A DNA stretch of 26,648 bases from RGIG8597 sp050872545. Its GTDB lineage: Bacteria > Spirochaetota > GWE2-31-10. A program made the position numbers and the translations under genes. The stretch spans positions 1 to 26,648 of the forward strand of contig JBNMHA010000026.1 in assembly GCA_050872545.1 (NCBI GenBank). Reading direction: 5' to 3'. A model generated the notes under the pieces. It was not told the origin of the DNA, did no database searches, and saw only the letters and a list, made by a program, of their open reading frames with translations. Shown in pieces: positions 1 to 6,219 of this stretch. Each line of letters begins with the position of its first letter. Positions within the stretch are counted from its first letter, which is position 1.

Positions 1-2
1 AC

Positions 3-140
3 AACGGAAAAAAAATCCGCCTTGAATCCGACAAAAATATTTACACATTCAAAGGAATAAACGCATTTGGCTTTGCATTGCTGGAATCAAAAAATCAAAA
101 CCGCATTTTAATTCCCGGTCAAGACAGTTTTATAAAGTAA
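3..140 (+). CDS. C-terminal fragment of an unidentified protein
   Basis: An open frame enters from the left edge and runs 45 codons to TAA at 138-140, ending in the residues LIPGQDSFIK. It is cut by the window boundary, so neither start nor full length is known. The fragment is rich in Lys, Asn and Ile and has no recognisable motif or membrane segment. Codon use (AAA, ATT, GAA, TTT) matches the rest of the window. It is followed by about 70 bases without a gene before the convergent toxin gene. I do not recognise the family. It is called coding because the frame is open from the edge and its composition is protein-like, which is modest evidence. Confidence 0.45.
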   Translation, partial: NGKKIRLESDKNIYTFKGINAFGFALLESKNQNRILIPGQDSFIK

Positions 141-208
141 ATAGGTCGAATATCGAGTTTTCCCCAAGAAAAGCTATTCAAAAAATAAAACAGTATATAT
201 AAAACACC

Positions 209-508
209 TCATGCCCCAAAAATATCAGAGTGAGAACCTGTTGTAATTAGTGTAAGAGTAAGTGTTTGTTGAGTTTTACGATAACATAAAAGCCAATCCG
301 GACGAATGTGTAGTTCTCTTGTTCCTTTAAGCTTTCCGGTTAGTTCGTGGTCATGATATTTTTCGTCAAGCACTTTGTCTGTTCTAAGTTTATCAACAAT
401 ATCGTGGAGTTCTTGGATCGGTAAGCCACGTTTTTTTGACAATTTGTAGGATTTTTTAAATCTGCTTGTCCAAATTACCTCGTAGACTATTTGTCCAGAT
501 CCGCCCAC
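209..508 (-). CDS. yafQ: YafQ-family mRNA interferase toxin
   Basis: 99 aa toxin of the RelE/ParE superfamily, YafQ branch: in that family, a ribosome-dependent endoribonuclease that cuts translated mRNA. The YafQ signature is clear: HDHELTG at residues 52-58, then ELHIRPDWLL at 65-74 and TGSHSDIFG at the C-terminus. His54, His67, Asp71, Trp72 and His93 match catalytic or substrate-binding positions of E. coli YafQ, so the toxin looks intact. No in-frame ATG is suitable near the start. A GTG at 508 is preceded by a strong GGAGG on the minus strand, four bases away, inside the end of the antitoxin gene. The gene therefore overlaps the antitoxin by 22 bases, indicating translational coupling. 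Alternative: a generic RelE toxin, but the PDW and GSHSD motifs favour YafQ. Confidence 0.88.
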   Translation of the reverse strand: MGGSGQIVYEVIWTSRFKKSYKLSKKRGLPIQELHDIVDKLRTDKVLDEKYHDHELTGKLKGTRELHIRPDWLLCYRKTQQTLTLTLITTGSHSDIFGA

Positions 509-759
509 ATTTCCTCCAGATCAGTGTAACGCTTTGTTGCTTTAGATTTTTCCAAAGACTTTGCTTCTTCAACAGCCTCAAGAAGTTCCTTTGAATATTC
601 AGGATATTCAACTTTAAACGGAAGCCCATTGTGAAGAACCGACTGACGCAGAAAAAGTGTTATTGCTTGAGATAAAGAAAGTCCCAAACCTTCAAAAAGT
701 GGTGTAACTTCAGCTTTAAGAGCTGAATCAATTCTAATATTAGTTGCAGTTGTACTCAT
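487..759 (-). CDS. dinJ: DinJ/RelB-family antitoxin
   Basis: 90 aa antitoxin. The N-terminus (MSTTATNIRIDSALK) is the short beta strand plus helix of the ribbon-helix-helix DNA-binding domain, and the following LGLSLSQAITLFLRQSV is the typical DinJ/RelB helical segment. The acidic C-terminal half (EAVEEAKSLEK onward) would wrap the toxin. The start is taken at ATG 759, which has GGA just upstream, because the conserved domain begins there; a longer in-frame version reaching 798 adds only unconserved residues. It is the first gene of the pair and overlaps yafQ. In this family the antitoxin neutralises the toxin and, with it, represses its own promoter. Inverted repeats just upstream (813-867) are the likely operators. 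Confidence 0.87.
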   Translation of the reverse strand: MSTTATNIRIDSALKAEVTPLFEGLGLSLSQAITLFLRQSVLHNGLPFKVEYPEYSKELLEAVEEAKSLEKSKATKRYTDLEEMWADLDK

Positions 760-812
760 GTTTCCAAAGTAATAAAAAAAGTTGCATTTGTAAAGCAAAA
801 CGCAGCCAAAGT

Positions 813-867
813 AGTTAATTTATTTTCACTATTAACTTAGTTAATAAGCACTGTTAATTTTTAACAG
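813..867. promoter_or_regulatory. Inverted-repeat operator region of the toxin-antitoxin operon
   Basis: Three copies of the 7-mer AGTTAAT lie here: one at 813-819 and a perfect inverted pair ATTAACT-T-AGTTAAT at 831-845. A second perfect inverted repeat, CTGTTAA-TTT-TTAACAG, follows at 851-867. All share a GTTAA core. The cluster lies 54-108 bases upstream of the antitoxin start, where ribbon-helix-helix antitoxins normally bind for autoregulation. Binding is inferred; only the symmetry is seen. Confidence 0.5.
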
Positions 868-986
868 TTTCATTTTGTTCTTATATCTTATGTTTTATCG
901 CAAGCTACTTTTTTAAGTATGATTTATATGTTTATAAAAAGGAATCACAACTTTTAAAAGTACTGTCATCTATTTACGACACTATC

Positions 987-1016
987 TTGTATTTTTATAC
1001 AAAAATTTTGTATAAG
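987..1016 (+). promoter_or_regulatory. Putative promoter with embedded palindrome upstream of putP
   Basis: A -35-like TTGTAT (987-992) and a -10-like TATAAG (1011-1016) are 18 bases apart, 82 bases before the putP start. A perfect 21-base palindrome occupies 995-1015: arm TTATACAAAA, one central A, arm TTTTGTATAA. It fills the spacer and runs into the -10. This is where a repressor or a MerR-like regulator would bind. The palindrome is certain; the promoter assignment is inference. Confidence 0.45.
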
Positions 1017-1097
1017 CATTTCACTAAAGGAATCTGCAAAAAAATATTTTTTCAGAACGTTCCATATACATTTCATTATTTAAAAGGTGGTTTTTTT

Positions 1098-2651
1098 ATG
1101 ACAGCACAAATTGTTGCAAAAATTGCAGCTTTTGTTATTTATCTTGGCTTAATGGTTTTTATCGGATTAAAAAGTGCCAGCAAAAATAACAGTTCTGCGG
1201 ACTTTTTTTTAGGCGGAAGAAAATCTGGCCCTTGGATTACAGCTCTTTCAGCCGAAGCGTCAGACTCATCAGCTTGGCTTTTGATGGGGCTTCCGGGTCT
1301 TTGCTATCTTGGCGGAGTAAAAGAAACATTTTGGACAGCCTTAGGATTAATCATCGGTACTTATTTAAGTTGGCTTTTGGTCGCAAAACCGCTTAGAAAA
1401 TGTTCAATTATATTCAAAGATTCAATCACAATTCCGGAATTCCTTTCAAACAGATTTAAAGACAAATCACATCTGCTTACTATTGTATCTGTATTTTTCA
1501 TCGTTTTGTTCTTTACAATTTATACAGCATCTGGGTTCGTTGCTTGTGCAAAATTATTCAACTCCGTATTTGGTCTTCCTTATCAAGCAGGACTTGCAAT
1601 CGGACTTGTTGTAATTTTGTGTTACACAATTACAGGCGGTTACACAGCAGTTTGTACAACAGACTTTGTTCAGGGAATGTTAATTGTAATTGCATTTGTC
1701 GTTTCGTCATTAATTGCAGTTATCGCTTTGGGCGGTCCCGTACAAGCAATCGAACAGGTAAACAACTTCAATGCAAGTGCAGTTGCAGGAACCTTTGGCG
1801 ATACAATCAAAAATGCGTTTGCCAAAAACTCAACTTACAAAAGTATGAACATTATTTCAGCATTAGCTTGGGGCTTGGGTTACTTTGGAATGCCGCACAT
1901 CATCGTTCGCTTTATGGGAATTCGCTCTAATACCGAAATAAAAAAAGCACGTCGTATCGGAATCAGCTGGATGATAGTTTCTTATGTTGGAACTTTTATC
2001 ATCGGAACCTTGGGAACTGCATATCTTTTTAATCACGGTATGATTTTAGGAACCGGTTCCGATGTTGTAATTCCCGGCATTTCAAAATTCGGAGATGCGG
2101 AAACTGTTTTCTCTGCCACAATGCAGAATATGTATCCGGCATTTATAGCCGGAATTTTCCTTTGTGCAATTCTTGCTGCCTCAATGTCTACAGCTGACTC
2201 ACAACTTCTTGCAGCTTCATCAGCAGTAAGTCAAGATATTTTCAAAGGATTAATCAAAAAAGACGCAGAAGAAAAAGAAGTTTTAATGGTAAGCCGCTTT
2301 ACAGTTTTCTTGATTGCTTTGATTGCGCTGTTCCTTTCGCTGAATCCAAATTCATCAATTTTCAACCTTGTATCATTTGCTTGGTCTGGATTTGGCGGAA
2401 CTTTCGGACCTTTGGTCTTGCTCGCCCTTTACTGGAAACGAACAACAGCAGTCGGCGCAATTGCCGGTTTGATTTCCGGCGGAGTAACTGACGTTGTTTG
2501 GCATTATCTAAAAGGCGGAATTTTTGACTTGTATGAAATTTTACCGGCTTTTATTGTTTGCTTTGTTGTAACAGTTGTAGTTTCGCTCTGCACAAAACAA
2601 GATCCGGAAGTTGCTGTTAAATTCGATAAATACAAAGAAATGGAAGACTAA
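1098..2651 (+). CDS. putP: Sodium/proline symporter, PutP-like (SSF family)
   Basis: 517 aa integral membrane transporter of the solute:sodium symporter family, expected to bring in proline (or a related solute) with Na+. The start is ATG 1098, seven bases after AAGGTGG; an upstream in-frame ATG at 987 adds 37 residues that do not resemble the family. PutP hallmarks are SDSSAWLLMGLPG (residues 56-68), with Asp56 at the position of the Na+-linked Asp55 of E. coli PutP, and ILAASMSTADSQLLAASSA in the later Na+-site helix. About 13 hydrophobic segments fit the family, and E. coli PutP has 502 aa. It stands alone, with its own putative promoter upstream. No proline catabolic gene is nearby, so a nutritional or osmoprotective role is equally possible. 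Exact substrate cannot be read from sequence. Confidence 0.9.
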   Translation: MTAQIVAKIAAFVIYLGLMVFIGLKSASKNNSSADFFLGGRKSGPWITALSAEASDSSAWLLMGLPGLCYLGGVKETFWTALGLIIGTYLSWLLVAKPLRKCSIIFKDSITIPEFLSNRFKDKSHLLTIVSVFFIVLFFTIYTASGFVACAKLFNSVFGLPYQAGLAIGLVVILCYTITGGYTAVCTTDFVQGMLIVIAFVVSSLIAVIALGGPVQAIEQVNNFNASAVAGTFGDTIKNAFAKNSTYKSMNIISALAWGLGYFGMPHIIVRFMGIRSNTEIKKARRIGISWMIVSYVGTFIIGTLGTAYLFNHGMILGTGSDVVIPGISKFGDAETVFSATMQNMYPAFIAGIFLCAILAASMSTADSQLLAASSAVSQDIFKGLIKKDAEEKEVLMVSRFTVFLIALIALFLSLNPNSSIFNLVSFAWSGFGGTFGPLVLLALYWKRTTAVGAIAGLISGGVTDVVWHYLKGGIFDLYEILPAFIVCFVVTVVVSLCTKQDPEVAVKFDKYKEMED

Positions 2652-2688
2652 ATATTGCATTAAATAGTTTTTTAGCATTTCTTATTAA

Positions 2689-2737
2689 TGTCGCCATTCT
2701 ATGAGAGTTCTCGTTTAATTCTCTCAGAATGACGACA
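2689..2737. repeat. Imperfect stem-loop repeat downstream of putP
   Basis: The left arm (2689-2707) and right arm (2721-2737) are nearly complementary: one mismatch at GTCGCC versus GTCGTC and two extra bases in the left arm. The outward end of each arm carries the sequence TGTC(G)NCATTCT, so this looks like a divergent member of the dispersed TGTCATT stem-loop family found elsewhere in the window. It lies 38 bases after the putP stop and may act as a transcription end, but no strong T run follows directly. Confidence 0.5.
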
Positions 2738-2741
2738 TTCT

Positions 2742-3014
2742 TTATTGCCATTCAATTTTTGTTCCGCTTTCAGATAAAGAAATAGCTTTTTGTTTTTCCA
2801 ATTCTTTTATAACTTCCTCTAATAATTTATCTAAATTTTCATTATTTATATATTTTTTAAATGAAGTCGATAACATGTTTTTTCGTTTTAGGAAGTTTTT
2901 CTTTATTCTTTTTTCTCATTTCTTTAAATTTTTCAAGAATTTCATTTATTGGTTCTTGTTTTCCATAGTTTCACGCTTTATTGAAATACCTAATGCTGAA
3001 AAATATACAATATA
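2742..3014 (-). pseudogene. Frameshifted remnant of an unidentified gene
   Basis: Three short open segments on the minus strand join into a protein-like sequence if two frameshifts are allowed. From the right: YIVYFSALGISIKRE (near 3014-2970), then YGKQEPINEILEKFKEM followed by RKKNKEKLPKTKKHVIDFI, then KKYINNENLDKLLEEVIKEL and EKQKAISLSESGTKIEWQ ending at TAA 2742. The first switch needs loss of one base near ACTATGG, the second lies at TTTAAAAAA. The final segment also has its own ATG (2876) and could be a 44 aa ORF. The C-terminal part resembles a small winged-helix-like tail, but I cannot name the family. No intact start is present. Low-complexity AT-rich DNA could imitate this, hence moderate confidence. 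Confidence 0.4.
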
Positions 3015-3026
3015 TTATCAATCGCC

Positions 3027-3077
3027 TTGACTACAAGTACACATTTCGTTAACCTAATAAAAAACTTGGGTAACGAA
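3027..3077 (+). promoter_or_regulatory. Promoter with BirA-like biotin operator
   Basis: TTCGTTAACC (3045-3054) and GGGTAACGAA (3068-3077) form an inverted repeat with one mismatch and a 13-base spacer. This resembles the known BirA operator pattern (TTGTNAACC, spacer, GGTTNACAA) and sits directly before the biotin operon, 13 bases from the bioY start. A -35-like TTGACT lies at 3027-3032, and the expected -10 window (3050-3055) falls on the left arm, so bound repressor would block RNA polymerase. The spacer is a little shorter than the usual 14-16 bases. The symmetry is seen; the regulator is inferred. Confidence 0.6.
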
Positions 3078-3089
3078 AAAAGGTAAATT

Positions 3090-3662
3090 ATGAAATCACA
3101 AAAATCAGGGACAAACATTATTCTTACGGCTTTATTTGCGGCTCTAATTTCAGCCTCGTGCTTTATACAAATTCCACTGCCGGTTGGCATTCCAATTATT
3201 ATTCAAGACATGATGTGTATGCTTTCCGGGATGCTGCTCGGACCAGTTTACGGAGCTTTGTCTGTTGCAATTTTTTTAGTTCTCGGAAGTTTGGGGCTGC
3301 CTGTTTTTTCCGGCAAGGGCGGAATCCAGCATTTGATTTCAGGGCCAACAGGCGGATTTCTTTTTTCCTACGCAATCGGAGCTTTTGCAGGCGGACTGAT
3401 TCTTGCGATTTTTCTTTCAAATAAAAAAGAACACTCAAAAATAAAATCGCTGATTGTTATATCGCTTGCGGCAATTGCTGCGACTGTAATTATTTTTGCA
3501 GGCGGAATTCTTGGCTTCATGCGCGTAACACAAAGCGGGCTTGAAAAAACCTTGACAACAGTTTTGATTCCGTTCATTCCTGGCAACATCATAAAAATAA
3601 TTTTAATGGTTCCGCTCACTTACAAATTCCGCCCGGTAATTTTCCGCTACACACATTCATAA
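3090..3662 (+). CDS. bioY: Biotin ECF transporter substrate-binding (S) component BioY
   Basis: 190 aa membrane protein of the BioY family, which binds biotin (and possibly precursors) with high affinity in the cytoplasmic membrane and works with an energising ECF module. Characteristic motifs are the N-terminal loop IPLPVGIPIIIQDM, the segment LLGPVYGALSVAIFLVLGSL, GLPVFSGKGGIQHLISGPTG and the C-terminal FIPGNIIK. About six hydrophobic helices and the length fit the family. The start is ATG 3090, behind AAGG. It is the first gene of a tight operon: three bases separate it from the ECF ATPase, and the T component and bioB follow. A BirA-like operator precedes it, so expression should fall when biotin is plentiful. 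Confidence 0.95.
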   Translation: MKSQKSGTNIILTALFAALISASCFIQIPLPVGIPIIIQDMMCMLSGMLLGPVYGALSVAIFLVLGSLGLPVFSGKGGIQHLISGPTGGFLFSYAIGAFAGGLILAIFLSNKKEHSKIKSLIVISLAAIAATVIIFAGGILGFMRVTQSGLEKTLTTVLIPFIPGNIIKIILMVPLTYKFRPVIFRYTHS

Positions 3663-3665
3663 AAA

Positions 3666-4382
3666 ATGAAAGCTCTCGAAGTAAAAAACGTTTCAAAAAT
3701 TTTTCCGGACAAAACAAAAGCGCTTGAAGATATTTCATTTTCAATTGAACAGGGAGAATTCTGTGTAATCGCAGGCTCAAACGGTTCCGGGAAAAGCGTT
3801 CTGATGTCGCTGATTGCAGGACTTGACGAGCCGACTAGCGGAACAATTGACTTATTCGGAAATTCCGCAGGGCTTGTTTTTCAAGATGCCGATTCGCAGA
3901 TTTTAGGCGAAACTCCAGAAGAAGATGTTTCATTCGGCGCAAAAAATTACGGACTGAAAAAAGACGAACTCAAACAATGCGTTGAGTCTTCGCTTGAGCA
4001 AGTTGGACTTCTTCACAAAAAAAATGCATACGCAAGAAGTTTATCCGGCGGAGAAAAACGGAGGCTTGCAGTTGCAGGAATTCTTGCAATCAACAGAAGC
4101 GTTATAATTTTTGATGAGCCGTTTGCAAACTTGGACTGGCCGGGCGTAAAGCAAGTCTGCATGATTTTAAAAAAATTAAAAGAAGAAAAGAAAACAATTA
4201 TCGTGCTGACTCACGAGCTTGAAAAAATCCTTGCACTTGCAGACCGCTTCATTGTTTTGGACAAAGGAAAAATCAGATTTGACGGTTCACCGCAGGAAGG
4301 CTTGTCGCAAAATCTTGAGCAATGGAGCATAAGAAATCCAGTCGCGCAGTATTCAAGCCTAAAGGATTTGATATGGCTTTGA
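3666..4382 (+). CDS. bioM: ECF transporter ATPase component (BioM/EcfA-like)
   Basis: 238 aa ABC ATPase that powers the biotin transporter. All parts are present: Walker A GSNGSGKS (37-44), Q-loop Gln73 in VFQDADSQI, signature LSGGE (126-130), Walker B VIIFDEPFANLD with Glu151, and switch His183 in LTHE. The VFQDADSQI stretch is typical of ECF A components rather than importers with periplasmic binding proteins. There is no clear Shine-Dalgarno sequence in the three bases after bioY or in the end of bioY, so translation is probably coupled. It overlaps the next gene by 10 bases. Only one A component is present, consistent with a dedicated BioMNY system. It is called BioM from context; a general EcfA is the alternative. 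Confidence 0.92.
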   Translation: MKALEVKNVSKIFPDKTKALEDISFSIEQGEFCVIAGSNGSGKSVLMSLIAGLDEPTSGTIDLFGNSAGLVFQDADSQILGETPEEDVSFGAKNYGLKKDELKQCVESSLEQVGLLHKKNAYARSLSGGEKRRLAVAGILAINRSVIIFDEPFANLDWPGVKQVCMILKKLKEEKKTIIVLTHELEKILALADRFIVLDKGKIRFDGSPQEGLSQNLEQWSIRNPVAQYSSLKDLIWL

Positions 4383-5062
4383 GTTTGTTCGCTTACCGAA
4401 AAGGAAATTCCGTTCTTCAAAAAATTCCTTCAATTGCAAAACTTTCATTTCTTTTTGTGCTTTGCATTTTTACTTACAGCGGCGGAATGTCTGTTTCTTG
4501 GGATGAACTTTTTTCTTGGAAGATTGTTATAAAAATTTCAGGATGCTGTTTTGTAAGCCTAACACTTTTTTTTCTTTCCGGCGCAAAATGGAATTCTATA
4601 AGGCAGCTGAAATTTGTTTTTGTAATCGGCGGATTTGTAACTTTGGTAAAACTGATTCATATTCCGTTCTGGCTGGACAAAGATTCTCTTGCCTACGGAA
4701 TTTTGTACACAATCAGATTTTTTATAACATCGCTTGCAGCCCAAGTTATTTTTGAAACAACTTCATCGTTGCAAATACAAAGCGCACTGGAACTTATTCA
4801 AAACGGAATTTCAAAAATAATTCCGCCAGTAAAAAAATGGAATCCTGCGCTCACAATTTCGCTTGCAATAAATTTCATTCCAGAAATTTTTGAAACTTGG
4901 AACAAAGTGGAGCTTGCAGTAAAAGCTCGGACACAGAAAATTTCAAAATTAAAACTAGAAATTTTAATACAAAAGTTTTCAACATTTTTTTCCTGTCTTC
5001 TTCACAATGCGGAAACAAAAAGAATGGCAGTTTTAAACAGGAGCAAAATTTCAAATGAATAA
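4373..5062 (+). CDS. bioN: ECF transporter transmembrane (T) component (BioN/EcfT-like)
   Basis: 229 aa membrane protein. The start is ATG 4373, behind AAAGGA with six bases between; this gives a 10-base overlap with the ATPase gene. A longer in-frame reading from 4322 lacks such a site and adds charged residues. Hydrophobic segments lie at about 24-35, 52-70, 81-100 and 108-128. The amphipathic C-terminal region carries LAVKARTQK (182-190), which matches the first Ala-Arg-Gly-type coupling motif of T components, with Thr in place of Gly. It couples ATP hydrolysis in BioM to movement of BioY. The protein overlaps bioB by eight bases. Sequence is more divergent than its partners, so the assignment rests partly on context. 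Confidence 0.85.
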   Translation: MALSLFAYRKGNSVLQKIPSIAKLSFLFVLCIFTYSGGMSVSWDELFSWKIVIKISGCCFVSLTLFFLSGAKWNSIRQLKFVFVIGGFVTLVKLIHIPFWLDKDSLAYGILYTIRFFITSLAAQVIFETTSSLQIQSALELIQNGISKIIPPVKKWNPALTISLAINFIPEIFETWNKVELAVKARTQKISKLKLEILIQKFSTFFSCLLHNAETKRMAVLNRSKISNE

Positions 5063-6032
5063 TTTTTTACAAGAATTGGAAAACGCGGTTATAAATGAAA
5101 ATCATAAAGTTACAAAAGAAGAAGCGATACAACTTTACAAAACAGAACAAGCGTCCGGACTTTTTGAAGCGGCAGACAGAATCAGAAAAAATTGCTGCAC
5201 AAACTCAAGCAGCGTCTGTTCCATTATAAATGCAAAAATGGGCAAATGCGGCGAAAACTGCAAATATTGCGCCCAGTCCGTGCACTGGAAAACTTCTTGC
5301 CAAGCAACTCCAATCATTCAGCCGCAAGAATCAATAAAAATCTGCAAGCGGGCATTGGAAAATCATGTTTCAAGAATTTCACTTGTAACTTCAGGTCGCG
5401 GACTTTCGGGAAAAGATTTTGAAACTGCAATAGAAAATTTTAAGGCAATAAAAGAAAAGCTCAAAGACAAAATCAAACTTTGCGCTTCGCTTGGAATTCT
5501 TTCTTTTGAACAAATGCAGGAACTAAAGATTGCCGGAGTAGAACGCTACCACCACAACATTCAAACCGCAAAAAATTATTTTGCAAACATCTGCACAACG
5601 CATTCTTACAACGACAGAATCCAGACAATTCTAAATGCAAAAAAAGCAGGACTTGAAATTTGCAGCGGCGGAATAATCGGACTTGGCGAATCAAGGGAAG
5701 ACAGAATCGATCTTGCGCTTGAACTTCGAGAGCTTAAAGTTCAGTCTGTTCCAATAAATATTTTAACTCCGATAAAAGGAACTCCGCTTGAAAACGCTGA
5801 AAAAATCTCGCAGGAAGAAGCGTTAAAGACAATTTCTGTTTTCAGATTTATAATGCCAAGCCAGACAATAAGATGCGCCGCCGGAAGAAAAAGTTTGGGC
5901 AACAACGGAGAAGCCGCATTTTTAGCAGGAGCAAACGCACTCATTTCCGGGGATTTTCTGACAACGCCCGGTTCAACCAATGATGAAGATGTTTCCATGC
6001 TGAAAAAACTCGGCTACAGAATCGAAAGCTGA
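5055..6032 (+). CDS. bioB: Biotin synthase, radical SAM
   Basis: 325 aa enzyme that inserts sulfur into dethiobiotin to make biotin. The radical-SAM motif is C65-GEN-C69-KY-C72, followed by AQS. Family blocks CASLGILS, YHHN, EICSGGIIGLGE, SVPINIL, KGTPL and AGRKSLG are present. Of the E. coli auxiliary-cluster ligands, Cys128 (here Cys143), Cys188 (in ICSGG) and Arg260 (in IRCAAGR) are matched. The Cys97 position, at the same distance from the SAM motif, is Ser109 (RISLVTSGRG). This points to a variant BioB class. The start is ATG 5055, with AGGAG 11 bases upstream inside bioN. No bioA, bioD or bioF is in the window, so its dethiobiotin may be imported by the adjacent BioMNY or made from genes elsewhere. 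Confidence 0.95.
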   Translation: MNNFLQELENAVINENHKVTKEEAIQLYKTEQASGLFEAADRIRKNCCTNSSSVCSIINAKMGKCGENCKYCAQSVHWKTSCQATPIIQPQESIKICKRALENHVSRISLVTSGRGLSGKDFETAIENFKAIKEKLKDKIKLCASLGILSFEQMQELKIAGVERYHHNIQTAKNYFANICTTHSYNDRIQTILNAKKAGLEICSGGIIGLGESREDRIDLALELRELKVQSVPINILTPIKGTPLENAEKISQEEALKTISVFRFIMPSQTIRCAAGRKSLGNNGEAAFLAGANALISGDFLTTPGSTNDEDVSMLKKLGYRIES

Positions 6033-6086
6033 AAAAAATTGGGATGTCTAATAAGTTATAAATGTCATTGTCGGTTTTCCTCTAAT

Positions 6087-6117
6087 TGTCATTGCCGTGC
6101 TACGACACGGCAATCTG
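6087..6117 (+). repeat. TGTCATT stem-loop repeat, copy after bioB
   Basis: Starts TGTC and then forms a perfect 9-bp stem: ATTGCCGTG (6091-6099) with CACGGCAAT (6106-6114) around a six-base loop, ending in CTG. It belongs to a dispersed family also found at 6131-6159 (opposite orientation), 23186-23219 (minus) and 26608-26637. It lies 54 bases after the bioB stop and may help end transcription of the biotin operon, but no T run follows. Confidence 0.7.
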
Positions 6118-6130
6118 TGTTCGGTAAAAA

Positions 6131-6159
6131 AGATTCCCGTATCAAGTACGGGAATGACA
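6131..6159 (-). repeat. TGTCATT stem-loop repeat, inverted copy
   Basis: On the minus strand this copy reads TGTC then ATTCCCGTA (complement of 6147-6155), a five-base loop and TACGGGAAT (complement of 6133-6141), a perfect 9-bp stem. It faces the copy at 6087-6117, so the pair sits head to head between the convergent bioB and chemoreceptor genes. Confidence 0.7.
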
Positions 6160-6219
6160 TTTTTAACTATTGAATATCAGTTTGCTTCAGTGTGGGAAAA
6201 ACATTAACAATATTTGGAA

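Noticed and set aside
987..1097. N-terminal extension of PutP from the upstream ATG
   Set aside because: The 37 extra residues do not resemble the family, contain the putative promoter, and the ATG at 1098 has a strong ribosome-binding site.
2990..3190. Minus-strand ORF of 66 codons overlapping the bioY start
   Set aside because: It overlaps the operator and conserved bioY codons and shows no protein-like pattern.
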